From Sva-07 sp963793335 (lineage in GTDB: Bacteria > Actinomycetota > Acidimicrobiia > Acidimicrobiales > Ilumatobacteraceae): 64,000 bases of DNA. Each line of letters opens with the position of its first letter. The first letter of the stretch is position 1. The notes under the pieces are model-generated. The model ran no database searches, was not told the DNA's origin, and saw only the letters and a list, made by a program, of their open reading frames with translations. This document shows positions 61,637 through 64,000 of this stretch, one piece after another. A program made the translations under genes and the position numbers. The stretch covers positions 1-64,000 of the forward strand of contig CAWBZS010000019.1 of assembly GCA_963793335.1 (NCBI GenBank), in the 5' to 3' direction.

Positions 61637-64000
61637 CCTCCGTCCGTTACACCAGCCGGCTCGTCGAGCAGTGGGTCGTCGACGGCTCCGCCGATCCGTG
61701 GCGAGAGCTCGACGGCTCGGTGGTCCTCGCCGACCTGACCGGTTTCACCAGCCTCACCGAGGTGCTCACCGATCGGGGTCCCGAGGGGGTCGAGGTGCTC
61801 CACACGGTGCTCTCGCGTGCATTCGACGCGCTGCTCGGGCCCAGTCGCGCGCTGGGTGGTGACGTGCTTGGATTCGCTGGGGATGCGGCACTGGTGTGGT
61901 TCGACGGTGCCGACCACGTCACCCGTGCCGTCGACTCGGCGGCGGCGATGGCTCCAGGGCTGGCTGCACTTCCAGCGGCTCGAACGGGTGGCACGCGGCT
62001 GCAGGTGAGCGTTGGCGTGCACACCGGCAGATTCGCAGCGGTGCTCACCGGTCACACCCGTCGCAGCCTGTTCGTGTGCGGGCCTGCCATGTCGACGGCC
62101 GCGGTGCTCCAAGCCGACGCGCAGCCTGGCGAGGTCCTCCTGAGCCCATCCGTTGCGCAGCAGGTCTCCTCGAGCCGTCACGGCGCGGTGACCCCGAAGG
62201 GCGTGACGCTCCGTCGTGTCCGCCAGTCCCGTCGGTCGACGGCGCACGAATCGACCGCAGTCGCAGACGTGCAGCCCACGCTGCCGGCGGCGGTGGCCGA
62301 CGAGGTGACGCGGCGTGTGCTCAGCCCAGCGGTGTGCGAGGTGCTGAACGCACCGGATGCATCCAGCGACCATCGGACCGCGTCGATCGGGTTCGTCCGG
62401 CTGGGCGGGCTGGACGACATCGTGGCGCGTGGCGGTGCTCGCGCCGCACATCGGGTGCTGGAGGTCGTGGTCGAGACACTGACCGATGTGATCGATGATC
62501 TGGGCGTCGACTGGATCGACGTCGACGTCGGTGCCGACTCCGTCAAGATGTTGCTGACCGCCGGTGCTCCTCGGGCGATCGACCACGACGAGGATCGGCT
62601 GTTGCTCGCGCTCCGCCAGATCGTCGACCGATGCCCGGTGCCACTCGCCGCCGGTGCTCAGCGGGGCCGGGTCTTCGCCGCCCTGCTCGGGCATGCGGAA
62701 CGTCGTTCGTACACGGTGCTCGGCGATCCGGTGAACGTCGCCGCCCGTGCGCTGGCGCTCGCCGGCGACGGTGACGTCATCGTCGCCGACGGCATGGGCG
62801 CCGCCGATCGACCCCATGTCGCGGCGGTGCCGCTCGGACCCATGGAACTCCGCAACCGGATCGAACCGATGTCGACCTGGCGCGTCGAGGGAGTCGACCC
62901 TCACGGCGTGGGACCGGCATCACGGTCACCATTTGCTGTGGGAGGGGCCCGCACCGTCGAGTGGCAGAAGCTGGCGACGGCGTGGAAGCACGCCGCCGAT
63001 GGCCAGGGATGCTGCGTGGTGATCGCCAGCGAACCGGGGATGGGCTCCACCCAGCTCATCGACGAACTGGCCGACCTTGCCGGGCCGACCGCAACGGTCG
63101 TGACCGCCCACCCGTTCCAACGGGCGGCGCCCTATGGGGCCGTTGCCGACGCCGCCCGTCACCTGGCCCGCGGCGCGGCGGCTGACCCCGTCGACCCGAT
63201 CGGTTGGCTCTTCTCCCACGTCGATCGGCTCGACCCTGGACTCCGCGGGTGGGCGGCACTCGTGCGGGCCGACCTCCTCGGCGACAGCATCCGTCCGACC
63301 CACGATCCGTTGACACGCGCGATGCAGGCGCGAATGGTGCTCGCAGCGCTGCTGGAGGTCGCGTCGCCACGGCCATGGTGTCTCGCCATCGACGATTTCG
63401 ACCTCATCGACGACGTCTCGCGTGCGGTCTTCATCCAACTCGCCGAGGATGTGACGCCGGGACCGGTGATGTTCGTCGGGTCGGTCGGGTCCGACGTCCC
63501 TGCCTCGCAGCTCCCTCATCCGGCGACGCTGCTGCATCTCGACCCGTTGGATCGTGACGCGGCTGTCGACCACCTGGCGCGGGTGGCGCCGGGGCTCCGT
63601 GACGAGCAGATCGAGGAGATCGTGCGCGCCGGTGCCGGCAACCCCTTCGTGCTCACCGAACTCGCACGCAATCCGGGCGAGGTCGAGCTGCCTGACTCAT
63701 TGCAGCGCCTTGGTGCGGCGCTGGTGGATCAGCTGCCGGCTCCGATCAGGGCGGTCGTCCGCGACGCCTCGGCCTTCGGCTCGACCGTGCGACTCGACCT
63801 GGCGGCCGGGGTGCTGGGGCGACCGGAGTTGGCCTCGCAGGAGTGGTGGAGCGTCGCGTTCCCGGTGATGCGACGCTCGGCTCCGGGTTCGGTGGTGTTC
63901 CGTCATGATGCGCTGAGGCAGGCGGCCCACGACTCGTTGCCGTTCCGTCGCCGGCGGGAGCTGCACTCGGCGATCGCTGCTCGCGCTGTGGAGACGGGTG
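61633..64000 (+). CDS. Tandem class III cyclase-domain protein with AAA-type ATPase (3' end cut)
   Basis: 789 codons are visible from the GTG at 61633; the gene runs off the window. First cyclase-like domain (about 15-170): VVLADLTGFTSLTEVL and LGFAGDAALVWF keep the metal aspartates, but the later VNxAAR stretch reads CGPAMSTAAVLQ. Second cyclase-like domain (about 250-420): SIGFVRLGGLDD lacks the first aspartate, but YTVLGDPVNVAARALA keeps Asn and Arg. Then an ATPase domain: the P-loop SEPGMGSTQLIDEL has Ser where Walker A has Lys, and Walker B is WCLAIDDFDLIDD. Such architectures are known in large signalling proteins; activity here is uncertain. Confidence 0.8.
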   Translation, partial: MTSVRYTSRLVEQWVVDGSADPWRELDGSVVLADLTGFTSLTEVLTDRGPEGVEVLHTVLSRAFDALLGPSRALGGDVLGFAGDAALVWFDGADHVTRAVDSAAAMAPGLAALPAARTGGTRLQVSVGVHTGRFAAVLTGHTRRSLFVCGPAMSTAAVLQADAQPGEVLLSPSVAQQVSSSRHGAVTPKGVTLRRVRQSRRSTAHESTAVADVQPTLPAAVADEVTRRVLSPAVCEVLNAPDASSDHRTASIGFVRLGGLDDIVARGGARAAHRVLEVVVETLTDVIDDLGVDWIDVDVGADSVKMLLTAGAPRAIDHDEDRLLLALRQIVDRCPVPLAAGAQRGRVFAALLGHAERRSYTVLGDPVNVAARALALAGDGDVIVADGMGAADRPHVAAVPLGPMELRNRIEPMSTWRVEGVDPHGVGPASRSPFAVGGARTVEWQKLATAWKHAADGQGCCVVIASEPGMGSTQLIDELADLAGPTATVVTAHPFQRAAPYGAVADAARHLARGAAADPVDPIGWLFSHVDRLDPGLRGWAALVRADLLGDSIRPTHDPLTRAMQARMVLAALLEVASPRPWCLAIDDFDLIDDVSRAVFIQLAEDVTPGPVMFVGSVGSDVPASQLPHPATLLHLDPLDRDAAVDHLARVAPGLRDEQIEEIVRAGAGNPFVLTELARNPGEVELPDSLQRLGAALVDQLPAPIRAVVRDASAFGSTVRLDLAAGVLGRPELASQEWWSVAFPVMRRSAPGSVVFRHDALRQAAHDSLPFRRRRELHSAIAARAVETG

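Noticed and set aside
1..64000. CRISPR arrays, tRNA and rRNA genes, insertion sequences, prophage
   Set aside because: I looked through the gaps and repeats; no direct-repeat arrays, cloverleaf-like gaps, transposase or integrase motifs were seen. The only tandem repeats are inside coding genes.

Overview
The window is about 64 kb of GC-rich DNA that looks like the replication-origin region of an actinobacterium. The order rpmH-dnaA-dnaN-recF, flanked by rnpA-yidD-yidC-jag-rsmG-parA-parB and by trxB-trxA-cwlM next to a sigma/anti-sigma pair, is the classical actinobacterial oriC neighbourhood. Gene content and style (many GTG/TTG starts, DUF6049, DUF5318, group 3b hydrogenase, no gyrB after recF) point to class Acidimicrobiia, perhaps an Ilumatobacter relative; this placement is inferred, not tested. 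I see no rRNA or tRNA gene, no CRISPR array, no transposase and no integrase.

Left part (1-9.1 kb, mostly minus strand): dnaB (cut by the window edge), rplI, rpsR with an odd repetitive tail, ssb and rpsF form the conserved ribosomal/replication operon. Then come a DUF192 lipoprotein, a DUF5318 protein, a divergent methyltransferase, a PAS-GGDEF-EAL c-di-GMP enzyme and a CCA-adding/poly(A) polymerase family protein. From 9.1 to 19.4 kb (plus strand) lie a frameshifted GNAT gene, DUF6049, degV, a transmembrane Ser/Thr kinase, an ECF sigma factor with its anti-sigma factor, a small membrane protein, trxB, trxA and a cwlM-like gene. This is the place where murJ/mviN normally lies; murJ is absent and a kinase with a MurJ-like outer domain stands there.

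Origin (19.5-29.2 kb): parB, parA, two perfect parS sites, rsmG, jag, yidC, yidD, rnpA and rpmH read leftward; dnaA, dnaN and recF read rightward. Perfect DnaA boxes lie in the rpmH-dnaA gap. A second cluster of DnaA-box-like sites lies in front of dnaB.

Right of the origin: a frameshifted repeat protein, a PhoD-type phosphatase, and an eight-gene minus-strand operon with overlapping or near-touching genes for a group 3b [NiFe] hydrogenase (beta, gamma, delta and alpha subunits, maturation protease, HypC, an EamA transporter and DUF6390). Then come an acyltransferase-SGNH protein, a dual-specificity phosphatase gene broken by about seven small frame breaks, a RelA/SpoT-domain protein with a LOTUS-like tail, an EF-G-like GTPase, a large frameshifted glycosidase-like gene, pta-ackA, a folB-folK-folP-like operon, acylphosphatase, a RecB-like nuclease/helicase fusion, a secreted nuclease with a lamin-tail domain, a ketopantoate-reductase-like gene, a thioesterase, a lipoprotein, and a tandem-cyclase/ATPase regulator cut by the right edge.

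Four genes in the window are broken by small frame changes, nearly all of which look like single extra bases with clean coding sequence on both sides. Either the assembly carries insertion-type errors or several accessory genes are freshly inactivated.
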